A stretch of 64,000 nt of DNA from Treponema sp. (lineage in GTDB: Bacteria; Spirochaetota; Spirochaetia; Treponematales; Breznakiellaceae): contig WRLP01000011.1 in NCBI GenBank assembly GCA_009777535.1, positions 25,223 to 89,222 of the forward strand. Reading direction: 5' to 3'. Below are positions 36,939 to 45,684 of this stretch, in pieces. The notes beneath the pieces are model-generated. The model was not told the DNA's origin. It saw nothing but the letters and a program-made list of their open reading frames with translations, and searched no databases. Position 1 is the first letter of the stretch; each line of letters begins with the position of its first letter. Both the position numbers and the translations under genes were made by a program.

Positions 36939-39173
36939 TCACTTTAACTCGTAAAAGTACTCGCGGCCGCCGTCGCCCTGCCGCATGGCGCCCAGTTTGC
37001 GCGCCGGCTGGTTAAGATATTCCCTTACCGAATCGGCGACTATTGAGCGTACCTGGAAGCGGGAAGTCATAGACAACAAAAGCCTGGCGCGCACCACTGC
37101 ACGGCCGTTAGCGGTATAGCCGGTTTCCGGCGACCATGAAAACGCGCAATCCCCTGAATCCATTCCGAAATGCCAGTTAATCGTACTGTTACGCAGCAGT
37201 TCGGTAACCAGCCTGACGGCATTAAGCGCCGGGTTGCAGCTGATTTCTTCTTCGTCGAATCTGTCCGAATAAATGCGCTGCGGCGGCGAACCAAAGCAGG
37301 CCAGCACTGTGCCGCCCTCATAGCTGATAATAACCGCTCCGGCATTGGTAAAGATATCACGCACCTTTGCGCGGAACTGGGCAAGGGTGTCCGCGGCATG
37401 GGCCGGCTCTTCCTTGTCTTCCATGCCGGGCATGGACGGGTCTTTAAGGGCAATTATGGCAGCATGCTCGATAATTGTTTCGGATAACAAAGGCCTGCCC
37501 CTGCGTACAAGTTCCTTCATAACAGGTTTTGAAACAACATGGCTGTATGCAAAGCGGAAATTTCTGGCCCCATTCCTTCTTATCGCGGTTTTAACACAGA
37601 ATATAAACATGATCCCGAAAATACATCCGACGCAGGCAATTGCCGGATCGATCCAGTATGCGCTGGTAATAAAACTCCAGCCAAAACCGGCGGCGCAAAG
37701 AGCGGCGGCAATCAAACCGACAGTAAGCATTACAGCCGGCCGCAGCGCGTGTACGATCAACATGATAAAAAAAACAGCGCCGAGCGACCAAAAAAGAATG
37801 TAGCGGTTTTGCCCGGGAATAATATGGCCGCCGGTAAGAAGGGCGTTTGCCAGCAGCGCCGAGGCATCTGCCGGGCTTTGCGCAAAAACCTGGCCCATAA
37901 TGCAGTAAGATGCAGCAGCTTCGCCGCTTAAAAAGCCCCGCAGGGCGGCAAGTTCCAGATATTTTTCACGCATTGCGGCAAAACAACGGATCAACTCGTC
38001 TCTTAGACTGACAAGCCTGGCAATATTTTCTTCGTTAAGATTTTCGACGGCGATAATTTCTTCATATCCGTTAACAAGCGTTGTTTCCGCACTGCCGTAA
38101 AGAAAATCTTCGAGGCTCAGAAAGTAATCATCGCGTGCGGCTATCCAGGCCGCCTTTACTTCCTGTTCGGGCGAATTAAGCAATTCCTCCCGCAGAACAA
38201 CGGCGTGATCGTGCAGGTACAGGGGTACTCTTTCCGGTCTTGTTTTGGAAAAAGCCCCGATATCTTCAGCTTCTTTCAGCAGCCTTCGCATATTTCGATC
38301 GGCTTCTTCGTACTCCCGAAAACTGTCAATATCAATATGCTTAAATTGCAGAGCGCTGGAATCCAATAAAATGTTTCCGTTTTTATCGAGCGGAATTTTT
38401 AATTCAGTTCCGTCTTTTTTATGAATCGCCAGAACCGGCCCATGCTCGGCAAATTCAATCTCTGAAGATGCCCAGCGTGATTGCAGGCTGCGGTAGACAA
38501 GGTGTTCAACAACCAATGGATTATTTCCCTCTGTATCGGCCATTAAAACAGGCGCGATCCTTCTGAGTTTCCCTCCGCGATCCAGCCGCGGGCTTACATA
38601 CCAGGGACTGTCTTCCGGCGCCGCCTTGATATCCCCAGCTTCCCACACATGTCCGAAAACCCTTGTCAGACGATCCAGTTCCTCGTTACCGGCAATAAGT
38701 GCGGAAGTCAATCTGTCTCTGCCGTTCCGGGTCAATTCCACAAGTGTCTCTACATAACCGGGCGCCTCAAGCGGCCGGACCGAGCCGGTTCTAATCCCTT
38801 CAAAAAGATTGCTGATATTGTTTCCAATCAGATTAAATTCATCGTTAAAACGCTGGCGGATTTCCCACTCATTCCCCAATATGGGAGAAGATGTACCGGA
38901 AATCTGCGCAAGAAAAATTAAATCCGATGCATCAAGCTCGGTTAAAGTCATTAATACGGTATACATGTCGCTGTTATCCACGTTTTCACCGGTACCGACA
39001 AGGAGAATTTCCCCGGAAACAGGCGGCTGGCGGCGGTTTAAAAAAAAGTCATAATGCGGGCCGAGCCTTGGGCCTGCCAATAAATAATTTGAGAGAAACA
39101 CTATTCCGGCTGCAATACATAAACCGGCCAGAAAAATCAAAAAACTCTGTTTTCCGGAAATAAAAGCGGACAT
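36939..39173 (-). CDS. CHASE2-type membrane sensor with degenerate cyclase domain
   Basis: 744 residues. One N-terminal membrane helix (FLIFLAGLCIAAGIVFLSNYLL), a large extracytoplasmic region (about 40-450) opening with a CHASE2-like YDFFLNRRQPPVSGEILLVG, three further helices (about 455-530: YILFWSLGAVFFIMLIVHAL, VMLTVGLIAAALCAAGFGW, PAIACVGCIFGIMFIFCV) and a cytoplasmic class III cyclase-like domain (IISYEGGTVLACFGSPPQR; NWHFGMDSGDCAF; GRAVVRARLL). The usual first Asp-x-x-Gly/Phe strand reads IIALKDPSMP and GDG reads YEGGTV, so catalysis is doubtful. It looks like a receptor sending a signal through a cyclase fold. Confidence 0.75.
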   Translation of the reverse strand: MSAFISGKQSFLIFLAGLCIAAGIVFLSNYLLAGPRLGPHYDFFLNRRQPPVSGEILLVGTGENVDNSDMYTVLMTLTELDASDLIFLAQISGTSSPILGNEWEIRQRFNDEFNLIGNNISNLFEGIRTGSVRPLEAPGYVETLVELTRNGRDRLTSALIAGNEELDRLTRVFGHVWEAGDIKAAPEDSPWYVSPRLDRGGKLRRIAPVLMADTEGNNPLVVEHLVYRSLQSRWASSEIEFAEHGPVLAIHKKDGTELKIPLDKNGNILLDSSALQFKHIDIDSFREYEEADRNMRRLLKEAEDIGAFSKTRPERVPLYLHDHAVVLREELLNSPEQEVKAAWIAARDDYFLSLEDFLYGSAETTLVNGYEEIIAVENLNEENIARLVSLRDELIRCFAAMREKYLELAALRGFLSGEAAASYCIMGQVFAQSPADASALLANALLTGGHIIPGQNRYILFWSLGAVFFIMLIVHALRPAVMLTVGLIAAALCAAGFGWSFITSAYWIDPAIACVGCIFGIMFIFCVKTAIRRNGARNFRFAYSHVVSKPVMKELVRRGRPLLSETIIEHAAIIALKDPSMPGMEDKEEPAHAADTLAQFRAKVRDIFTNAGAVIISYEGGTVLACFGSPPQRIYSDRFDEEEISCNPALNAVRLVTELLRNSTINWHFGMDSGDCAFSWSPETGYTANGRAVVRARLLLSMTSRFQVRSIVADSVREYLNQPARKLGAMRQGDGGREYFYELK

Positions 39174-39210
39174 CCCTATGATTTTCGGCTGAATTTGCCG
39201 TTTTTTTTAC

Positions 39211-39239
39211 TTGCCTGCCCTCAATAATTTCCATATTTT
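39211..39239 (+). promoter_or_regulatory. Promoter 7 nt from the histidine-kinase start
   Basis: TTGCCT (39211-39216), a 17-bp spacer and TATTTT (39234-39239), then 7 nt to the ATG at 39247. It supports that ATG and a leaderless mRNA. Confidence 0.45.
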
Positions 39240-39246
39240 CATGTAT

Positions 39247-40890
39247 ATGGAAATAACAGCCATTATGTCTTATGTTACAATACTGCCGAGTATTTTATTA
39301 TTTGTTTCCATATCGTTACTGGTACTGATGAGGCAGATGTTATTACAGGAAAAAAACAAGCTCGAAAACCAGGGAAAATTTTTCAGTTCCATACTTGATG
39401 CCATGCCGTTCATGATTTCCGTAACAGATGAAAACATGAACTGGACATTTGTAAACAACGCACTGGAAAACCTTCTGGGAAAAAAACGTGACGACATAAT
39501 GGGCATACAATGCAATAGATGGGCAAACAATAAATGTAAAACTCCCGAGTGCAGCATAGTGCTGGCAAGACAAGGTACCAAGCATACACACTTCACATAC
39601 AACAATATTTCATACCATGTTGATATTGAGGCATTGCATGACACTAACGGGAAGACTTCGGGTTTTGTCAAAATTGTTCAGGATGTTACCGATTTGGAAA
39701 AGAATGCAAAACAGGAAGCAGAGATGGCCAACCGCTCAAAATCAATTTTTCTTGCGAATATGAGCCATGAAATACGCACACCGCTTAATACCATAATCGG
39801 AATGACAAACATAGGAATTTCTTCGGAAAATACTGAAAAAAAGAACTATTGTTTTTCTAAAATTGAAGATGCCTCGCAGCACCTTCTGGGTGTTATTAAT
39901 GATATTCTTGATATGTCAAAAATTGAAGCAAATAAATTTGATCTTTCCCCGCAGGAGTTCAATTTTGAATGGGCTGTCCATCGTGCGATAAACAATGTTA
40001 ACTACCGTATGGAACAGAAAAAACAAAACTTCAGCATGAACATCGATCCGGCAATTCCCGATTTATTAATCGCCGATGATCAGCGTCTTGTGCAGGTTAT
40101 TACAAATTTGCTTGGTAACTCCGTAAAATTCACTCCCGAAAACGGATCCATCAGTTTCGATGCCCGCCTGATTAATGAAAATGATAACAGTTGTACCATA
40201 AAAATCGCTGTAACCGATACCGGAATTGGCGTAACTCCTGAACAGCAAAAACGCCTGTTCACCTCTTTCGTGCAGGCTGATGCCTGTACTACACGCAAGT
40301 TCGGAGGTACCGGACTGGGTCTTTCAATCTCCAGGAATATTGTAGAGATGATGGGCGGCAGTATATGGATAGAGTCCGAGCCGGATAAAGGATCTTCTTT
40401 TATTTTTACAATACAGGCGAAGCGTAGTACGGAAATGGAACATGAGCAGCAGGATTTAAAAACAGAACATACGGATATAAACGGAATCTTCGCCGGTAAA
40501 CACATTCTTTTGGCTGAAGATGTGGAGATAAATCGCGAAATTGTATTAACGCTGCTTGAGCCGACACAACTGGAGATAAGTTGTGCGGAAAACGGAAAAG
40601 AGGCTGTCCGAATGTTCAGCGAAGAGCCGGATAAATATGATGCCATTTTAATGGATGTACAAATGCCGGAAATGGACGGCTTTGAAGCAACCAGACGCAT
40701 TCGGGCAATAGAAGGGGAACTTTCGGTAGAGCAAATTCCCATTATTGCAATGACAGCGAGCGTATTCCGCGAGGATATAGAAAAGTGCTACGAGGTCGGC
40801 ATGAACGGGCACATTGGCAAACCGCTGAATTTTGAAGAAGTTATAGACAAATTGCGCATATACCTGTCAGGCGTAAAAATATTCGCCTAA
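39247..40890 (+). CDS. Hybrid sensor histidine kinase (PAS-HisKA-HATPase-REC)
   Basis: Membrane-attached two-component sensor. One N-terminal helix (YVTILPSILLFVSISLLVLM), a PAS domain (about 45-165) with a Cys-rich loop (CNRWANNKCKTPEC), HisKA with phospho-His in FLANMSHEIRTPLN, HATPase with NLLGNSVKFTP, DTGIGVTP and GGTGLGLSI, and a receiver with acceptor Asp in ILMDVQMPEMDGF (about residue 475). The PAS Cys cluster could sense redox state or bind metal. No response regulator lies beside it. Two earlier in-frame starts (TTG 39211, ATG 39241) exist; 39247 is preferred from the promoter. Confidence 0.88.
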   Translation: MEITAIMSYVTILPSILLFVSISLLVLMRQMLLQEKNKLENQGKFFSSILDAMPFMISVTDENMNWTFVNNALENLLGKKRDDIMGIQCNRWANNKCKTPECSIVLARQGTKHTHFTYNNISYHVDIEALHDTNGKTSGFVKIVQDVTDLEKNAKQEAEMANRSKSIFLANMSHEIRTPLNTIIGMTNIGISSENTEKKNYCFSKIEDASQHLLGVINDILDMSKIEANKFDLSPQEFNFEWAVHRAINNVNYRMEQKKQNFSMNIDPAIPDLLIADDQRLVQVITNLLGNSVKFTPENGSISFDARLINENDNSCTIKIAVTDTGIGVTPEQQKRLFTSFVQADACTTRKFGGTGLGLSISRNIVEMMGGSIWIESEPDKGSSFIFTIQAKRSTEMEHEQQDLKTEHTDINGIFAGKHILLAEDVEINREIVLTLLEPTQLEISCAENGKEAVRMFSEEPDKYDAILMDVQMPEMDGFEATRRIRAIEGELSVEQIPIIAMTASVFREDIEKCYEVGMNGHIGKPLNFEEVIDKLRIYLSGVKIFA

Positions 40891-40902
40891 CCCCTGTGCC
40901 GT

Positions 40903-41889
40903 CTACTGCGAATATTTCTCATAGTACGCAATGGCGCGGTGTTTGATAAAAGTGTCCAGTGAACGGGAAGCGCTCAGGTTGCCGCCGGCGATAAAGCCGC
41001 CCGCCATGTTATCGTGGCCGCCGCCAATTCCGCAGCCATCGGTAAGGTATCTGGCGAGATCGTTCGCCTTTATTTTACCGGAGGTACTCCTTATCGAAAG
41101 TTTTACTCCGTTTTCCCGCACTGCATACGCGACAACAATGTTTACTCCAGATACGCTCACGACAATATCGCCGGCGGCTCCCAAAAGGGAATCGTTTACA
41201 TTCCTGAGCCGCAAAAACGCAAGCTCGTCATAAATTTCTACGGTTTTAAAAGCATCAGCATATAACTCAAGATCCCTTACAGAAATTTCATTTCCCTTTA
41301 GTTCCACTATCATGTCAATGTCGGAAAGATTGTAAAGCCGGTAAAACATGTTTATATCAAAATCGGAGGCGCCGCGGGTGAGGTTGTCGGTATCCATAAA
41401 TATCCCGTAAAGAAGGGCCGTTGCAATATGCCTGGGCGGTTCAATATTGTTTTCAAAAAACCACTCCGCCACAATGGAGCTGCAGCTTCCCACGTCCGGG
41501 CGGACATCAATAAAACGATAACCCATGTCTCCCCTGTATTCATGGTGATCAATCACAGCCACTTCGTCCGTGGGAAGATCGGTAATGTTGGCATTTCCCT
41601 TTTGAGAATCAATGAGTACCGCCCAGTCTTCCGTGCCCAGGGTAAGGGCGTCCGCTGCCTGGATTATCGGTACATTGAATAACTCCAGCATTCTAAGTGA
41701 ATTGGCTTTTTCAATTTCCTGATCATAAACGATTGCAAGTTTTTTAATGCCTCTTTGTGAAAGAAGATAGTACATGCCAAGACTGGAAGCGATTGCATCA
41801 GGATCGGGCACATTGTGGGGCTGAATAAAGACTTCATCCGGCGCGTCTTTCAGGATATCTACCAATTTGTCCAATTTTGTCTGCTTCAT
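40903..41889 (-). CDS. DHH/DHHA1 phosphoesterase (NrnA-like)
   Basis: Manganese-dependent phosphodiesterase family that hydrolyses nano-RNA, pAp or cyclic dinucleotides. 328 residues. Motif I HNVPDPDAIASSLG (about 24-37), motif III DHH in VIDHHEYRG (about 117), and the DHHA1 nucleotide-binding GGGHDNMAGG (about 286). No membrane, PAS or GGDEF part, so it resembles NrnA more than GdpP. Its closeness to cyclase relatives is suggestive, but substrate cannot be read from sequence. The -10 box lies 12 nt before the ATG. Confidence 0.85.
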   Translation of the reverse strand: MKQTKLDKLVDILKDAPDEVFIQPHNVPDPDAIASSLGMYYLLSQRGIKKLAIVYDQEIEKANSLRMLELFNVPIIQAADALTLGTEDWAVLIDSQKGNANITDLPTDEVAVIDHHEYRGDMGYRFIDVRPDVGSCSSIVAEWFFENNIEPPRHIATALLYGIFMDTDNLTRGASDFDINMFYRLYNLSDIDMIVELKGNEISVRDLELYADAFKTVEIYDELAFLRLRNVNDSLLGAAGDIVVSVSGVNIVVAYAVRENGVKLSIRSTSGKIKANDLARYLTDGCGIGGGHDNMAGGFIAGGNLSASRSLDTFIKHRAIAYYEKYSQ

Positions 41890-41901
41890 ATATTTATGCC
41901 T

Positions 41902-41907
41902 ATTATA
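41902..41907 (-). promoter_or_regulatory. -10 box of the DHH phosphoesterase gene
   Basis: Read leftward, a perfect TATAAT ends 12 nt before the ATG; the -35 region (TATTCT at 17 bp) is weak. No ribosome site intervenes. Confidence 0.4.
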
Positions 41908-41957
41908 TCATACTCTGTTCATAGAGAATACGGAAATGGCAGCCGCTAAACAGGGTC

Positions 41958-41987
41958 TTGGCACAACTTTGCATGAGCAGGTAAAAT
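41958..41987 (+). promoter_or_regulatory. Promoter of the uracil/xanthine permease gene
   Basis: TTGGCA (41958-41963), an 18-bp spacer and TAAAAT (41982-41987). Start near 41994 gives a 45-nt leader with AAGGGGG as ribosome site. I see no recognisable riboswitch in it. Confidence 0.5.
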
Positions 41988-42038
41988 ACAGCCAGAGCCC
42001 GGAGCAGCCGGCTGGTTTCCATTACAAGGGGGAAAACA

Positions 42039-43262
42039 ATGGCAATTTTTGAAAAGTATCAGGACGATTTAACTGCTGGTAAAAAAGTGGTACTTGGTGT
42101 TCAGCATGCGTTTACCATGTTTGGGGCAACAATACTTGTTCCCATACTGACAGGGCTGGATATATCCGTTGCGTTATTTATGGCAGGCATAGGGACATTG
42201 TTTTTCCATCTGGTTACCAGCGGTAAAGTCCCCGTATTTCTGGGCTCTTCATTTGCGTTTATCGCACCAATCGCTGCAGTAGGGGGGATATACGGGCTGC
42301 CCTATGCTCAGGGGGGCATTGTAATAGCCGGCCTTGTTTATCTGATATTGGCGCTGCTTGTATACATCTTCGGCCCAGACCGTATAATCAGTTTTTTTCC
42401 GCCCGTAGTAACCGGGCCGATTATTATAATTATCGGCCTGACTCTCGCGCCTGTTGCCATCGGCGGCGCTTCAGAAAACTGGCTTCTGGCATTTGCCAGC
42501 TTTGCCATCGTAGCCGCGGTGGCGGTCTTTACAAGGGGCTTTATTCAGGTGCTGCCGGTTTTATGCGGTCTTGTTGGCGGCTATCTTATTGCTTTTTTTA
42601 CCGGAAATGTTGATTTTACCCCGGTTATAAATGCAGACTGGATTGGCATTCCCGCCTTTACCGTTGCCAAATTTAATTTAAATGCCATTATGATTGTTGC
42701 GCCGGTAGCAATTGTAACAATGATCGAACACATTGGCGATGTAATTGCAATAAGCGCGACATGCAATAAAGACTTTATTAAATCCCCCGGCCTGCCGCGA
42801 ACCTTATTGGGCGATGGCATTGCAACAAGTATCTCCGCAATGCTTGGCGGCCCTGCCAATACAACCTATTCTGAAAACACCGGCGTCCTGGCGCTTACAC
42901 GGCAGTATAACCCTGTCGTTATGCGCATTGCCGCCTGCTTTGCAATTCTGCTGGGCGTTATTCCAAAACTCAGCGCCATTATCGCAACCATACCCGGCGC
43001 AGTTATCGGAGGCATCTCCATTGTACTGTTCGGCATGATTGCGGCTGTAGGCGCACGTACCCTGGTGGAAAACAGGGTTGACTTTAAGAAATCCAGGAAT
43101 CTGTTAATTGCGGCAGTTGTTCTTGTATTGGGGCTTGGAGGAGCGGAACTGCCCATCAATGTCGGTTCGTTCAGCATCACCATTTCTTCCCTGGCCCTTG
43201 CAGCCATAGTCGGCATTATTCTTAACAAGGCGCTGCCGGAAAAAATGAAAAGATTTGGTTAA
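42039..43262 (+). CDS. Uracil/xanthine permease (NCS2 family, UraA-like)
   Basis: Proton-coupled nucleobase importer in the inner membrane. 407 residues, mostly hydrophobic, with about 14 segments. UraA landmarks: VQHAFTMFGATILVPIL (about 22), VPVFLGSSFAFIAP, VTMIEHIGDV with the substrate-binding Glu (about 230) and TYSENTGVLALT with the second Glu (about 279). This pattern fits uracil permeases best; xanthine cannot be excluded. No pyr gene is adjacent. Confidence 0.9.
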   Translation: MAIFEKYQDDLTAGKKVVLGVQHAFTMFGATILVPILTGLDISVALFMAGIGTLFFHLVTSGKVPVFLGSSFAFIAPIAAVGGIYGLPYAQGGIVIAGLVYLILALLVYIFGPDRIISFFPPVVTGPIIIIIGLTLAPVAIGGASENWLLAFASFAIVAAVAVFTRGFIQVLPVLCGLVGGYLIAFFTGNVDFTPVINADWIGIPAFTVAKFNLNAIMIVAPVAIVTMIEHIGDVIAISATCNKDFIKSPGLPRTLLGDGIATSISAMLGGPANTTYSENTGVLALTRQYNPVVMRIAACFAILLGVIPKLSAIIATIPGAVIGGISIVLFGMIAAVGARTLVENRVDFKKSRNLLIAAVVLVLGLGGAELPINVGSFSITISSLALAAIVGIILNKALPEKMKRFG

Positions 43263-43279
43263 CAACTAACCATCGCGCG

Positions 43280-43308
43280 TTGCGGTGAGCCTTTCTCTGT
43301 GCTATAAT
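43280..43308 (+). promoter_or_regulatory. Promoter 12 nt from the GPH symporter start
   Basis: TTGCGG (43280-43285), a 17-bp spacer and a perfect TATAAT (43303-43308), then 12 nt to the ATG at 43321 with no Shine-Dalgarno. The predicted mRNA has a 5-7-nt leader. Confidence 0.6.
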
Positions 43309-43320
43309 TAAATTAGCGAC

Positions 43321-44649
43321 ATGGACGATAAAAAGGCTGAGAAAACTGACACAATCGAGATGCTTTCATTCGGCGGAGTGCAGTTTGCCTCATATATCTT
43401 CCTGGCGTTTTCATCATACTACCTGATGATGTTTTTTACCGACATAGCGTTGATTTCCCCGGCAGTAACGGCGGTTTTTATGGTTTTCTACCGTTTATTC
43501 GATGCGGCAGACAACCAGGCGATTGGAATTTTCATTAACCGTAACCGTTTTAAAGACGGGAAATACCGCCCATACTACAAATGGTGCGCGCTGCCCTTTG
43601 CCATAGGCCTTGCGGCATTTGGCATGACGCCTTTTATTAGTATTTCTGTCAGGTTTATTTACACCGCTGTTATGCTTTTAATCTGCGAATTCAGCTACTC
43701 GGTTTTGAATGTGGCTACCACAGCCATGCTTCCCTATCTTGTCAAACATGATGTTAACCGGTCAAAATTCATGGCTGTTTCCAACAGCTGCTCCATATTT
43801 GCATTTATTGTTGTCGGTACATTTATGCTGCCGCTTGCCGGTTTCCTGGGCGGCGGCGACAGAAACAAAGGCATTGCGCTTACGCTGATATTGTATGCGA
43901 TCATTGCCGTGCCGCTCATATATAACGGTTATTTCCGTTTGAAGGAACAGCACTATAGTGAACCAAGTGTCAAGCCCGCCATAAAAGATGTCTTTGGTGC
44001 CATAGTGCAAAACAGACGGATACTGCTGTTCTTTACCATATTCCTTCTTTATTTTATGGCAGATGCGTTCAAAAATATGACGACATATTACTATTTAACG
44101 CACATAATGAAACAACCTGATATGATGCCGGTGATCATCTCGGCCGGTCTTTTTTCACCGCTTGCCATGCAGCCTGTTATACCAAGGCTCCTGAAGTATG
44201 CAAAGAAAGAGTCGTTGATTGTCTTCGGTCTTTTTGCAGGCTCGTGCTGCAGCCTCCTTATGCTGGCGGCAGGAAACCGGCTTTACGCACTGGCTGCCTG
44301 CGTCGTGCTTTACGGCATGTTAACCGCCATCGCCTCCAATATGATCTTTACCATGTTAGCCGCATTTTCCGATGAAGTAAGAACACGGCTAAATATCAGC
44401 CTGAGCGAAATTCTTGCGGCGGGAATGAATCTTAGCTCAACAATCGGCGTCGGCATTGCCAGCGTGATCACGGGGGCAGTTCTGGCATTTGTCAATTATT
44501 CACCGCAAGCCGCCGTTCAGACAACAGCAGCTCTTACGGGTATCAGAACACTGTATATCTTTTGCACAGCTTCAGTATTGGCGCTTGCAGGAGTTCTAAC
44601 CCTGCAGTTACGCAAAACAAAAATACAGGAACAAAACTGTGAACAGTAA
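43321..44649 (+). CDS. GPH-family sugar:cation symporter (MelB-like)
   Basis: Twelve-helix importer of glycosides, pentosides or hexuronides. 442 residues. MLSFGGVQFASYIFLAFSSYYLMMFFTD at the start corresponds to the MelB helix I region, and NRNRFKDGKYRPYYKW is the typical family loop after helix II. The substrate is not predictable. A TetR gene overlaps its end by 11 nt, so transporter and regulator are one operon. Confidence 0.85.
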   Translation: MDDKKAEKTDTIEMLSFGGVQFASYIFLAFSSYYLMMFFTDIALISPAVTAVFMVFYRLFDAADNQAIGIFINRNRFKDGKYRPYYKWCALPFAIGLAAFGMTPFISISVRFIYTAVMLLICEFSYSVLNVATTAMLPYLVKHDVNRSKFMAVSNSCSIFAFIVVGTFMLPLAGFLGGGDRNKGIALTLILYAIIAVPLIYNGYFRLKEQHYSEPSVKPAIKDVFGAIVQNRRILLFFTIFLLYFMADAFKNMTTYYYLTHIMKQPDMMPVIISAGLFSPLAMQPVIPRLLKYAKKESLIVFGLFAGSCCSLLMLAAGNRLYALAACVVLYGMLTAIASNMIFTMLAAFSDEVRTRLNISLSEILAAGMNLSSTIGVGIASVITGAVLAFVNYSPQAAVQTTAALTGIRTLYIFCTASVLALAGVLTLQLRKTKIQEQNCEQ

Positions 44650-45268
44650 TATTGAAAGCCCGGCTCCCGGTAAAACACCAGAATCCACGAAAGACAGAAT
44701 TTTAAAAGTATCAGTCGAGCTCTTTTCACGGGACGGCTACAAGGAAGTTTCTGTACGCGACATCTCAGAAGCAGTCGGCATAAAGTCGTCGTCGATTTAT
44801 AATCATTTTGAATCAAAAAAAGCGATTCTTGATGCAATATTCGAATTTTACGATGAGCAGTGGAATGCTGCAGCGCCGGATATTGATAAATTGCTCCAAC
44901 TGGCGGAGACCGAGCCGCCTGATGTGGTTCTGAAAAATTTGCTTTTCGACTGGAAGCCTGAATTGCAGGAAATAATGAATCGGATATATATTATCGCCAC
45001 CCGCGAAACCATGATCAACCCTGAAAGCGTGGAGCAGATAAATGCTTTGGTCATGGAAAGAGTCAAGCCAAGGCCCAGATTGCTGCTGGAGCGTATGGTC
45101 GAACTTGGCAAAATAGAGCCGGTAGATATTGAAGCCTTTGTTAATTTATTGGCCCATGTTTCCCACAGCGCGACGTCCCTGAATCTTACTCCGCTCAGAA
45201 TTGAGGGCGATACCTGGCTTCGCTGCTGGAATATGCTTATGTCTCTTATAAAACCAACAGGGAAGTAA
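44639..45268 (+). CDS. TetR-family transcriptional regulator
   Basis: 209 residues. HTH in the first 65 residues: TKDRILKVSVELFSRDGYKEVSVRDISEAVGIKSSSIYNHFESKK, recognised by segments such as ELFSRDGYKEVSVRDI and SSSIYNHFESK. The C-terminal ligand domain is generic. It starts with GTG inside the end of the symporter gene, and may control that operon in response to a transported compound. No operator palindrome is obvious at 43263-43320. Confidence 0.88.
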   Translation: MNSNIESPAPGKTPESTKDRILKVSVELFSRDGYKEVSVRDISEAVGIKSSSIYNHFESKKAILDAIFEFYDEQWNAAAPDIDKLLQLAETEPPDVVLKNLLFDWKPELQEIMNRIYIIATRETMINPESVEQINALVMERVKPRPRLLLERMVELGKIEPVDIEAFVNLLAHVSHSATSLNLTPLRIEGDTWLRCWNMLMSLIKPTGK

Positions 45269-45281
45269 AAAGCAGCCTGCG

Positions 45282-45680
45282 TTAATCGCGTCTGTCCTTC
45301 CTTACCACGAGGCGCCGGCTGCCGTCCTTGCGGCTTCCTTCCTGACGGCGGCCTTTCGCCTCTTTACCGTGAGAAGGACGCTGCGGTTTCCTTTCCCTGT
45401 CCGCGGGTTTTGCGCTCTGCCTTTCCACATGACCGCCTCGCCGTTTTTCACGCACTGACTTTTCCAGTACCCGCAGAGATTCGTCGAAACCCTTTAAGAA
45501 CTCCTGCAAATCATCGGCGAAGAGAATAACCGACTGGCGGTCAAAGCCGCCGGTCTCGCGGTTTTTGCTTTCGACAATGTTAAGGTAAATGTCCCCCATA
45601 CGGTTTTCTTTTACATTAAAAAAATAGGTCCTGTTAGGTAAAATTATTCTTGTAGAAAATATTTCTCCGCGTACTCCCAT
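45282..45680 (-). CDS. PUR-domain nucleic-acid-binding protein, BpuR-like
   Basis: Small DNA/RNA-binding protein. Residues 1-75 match the bacterial PUR-alpha domain: RGEIFSTRIILPNRTYFFNVKENRMGDIYLNIVESK, here split as NRTYFFNVKENR and GDIYLNIVESK, as in Borrelia BpuR (a regulator binding DNA and RNA). A basic tail of about 55 residues (RKPQRPSHGKEAKGRRQ) is added. Start ATG has GGAGG 8 nt upstream and lies 4 bp after the phosphohexomutase stop, so the two are cotranscribed. Confidence 0.85.
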   Translation of the reverse strand: MGVRGEIFSTRIILPNRTYFFNVKENRMGDIYLNIVESKNRETGGFDRQSVILFADDLQEFLKGFDESLRVLEKSVREKRRGGHVERQSAKPADRERKPQRPSHGKEAKGRRQEGSRKDGSRRLVVRKDRRD

Positions 45681-45684
45681 CTAA

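Noticed and set aside
41890..42038. Nucleobase riboswitch upstream of the uracil/xanthine permease
   Set aside because: No purine, xanthine or PRPP aptamer hallmark could be matched; the predicted leader is only about 45 nt.
41867..42052. Small rightward open frame before the permease
   Set aside because: It begins inside the DHH gene on the other strand, and its sequence overlaps the promoter and leader of the permease.
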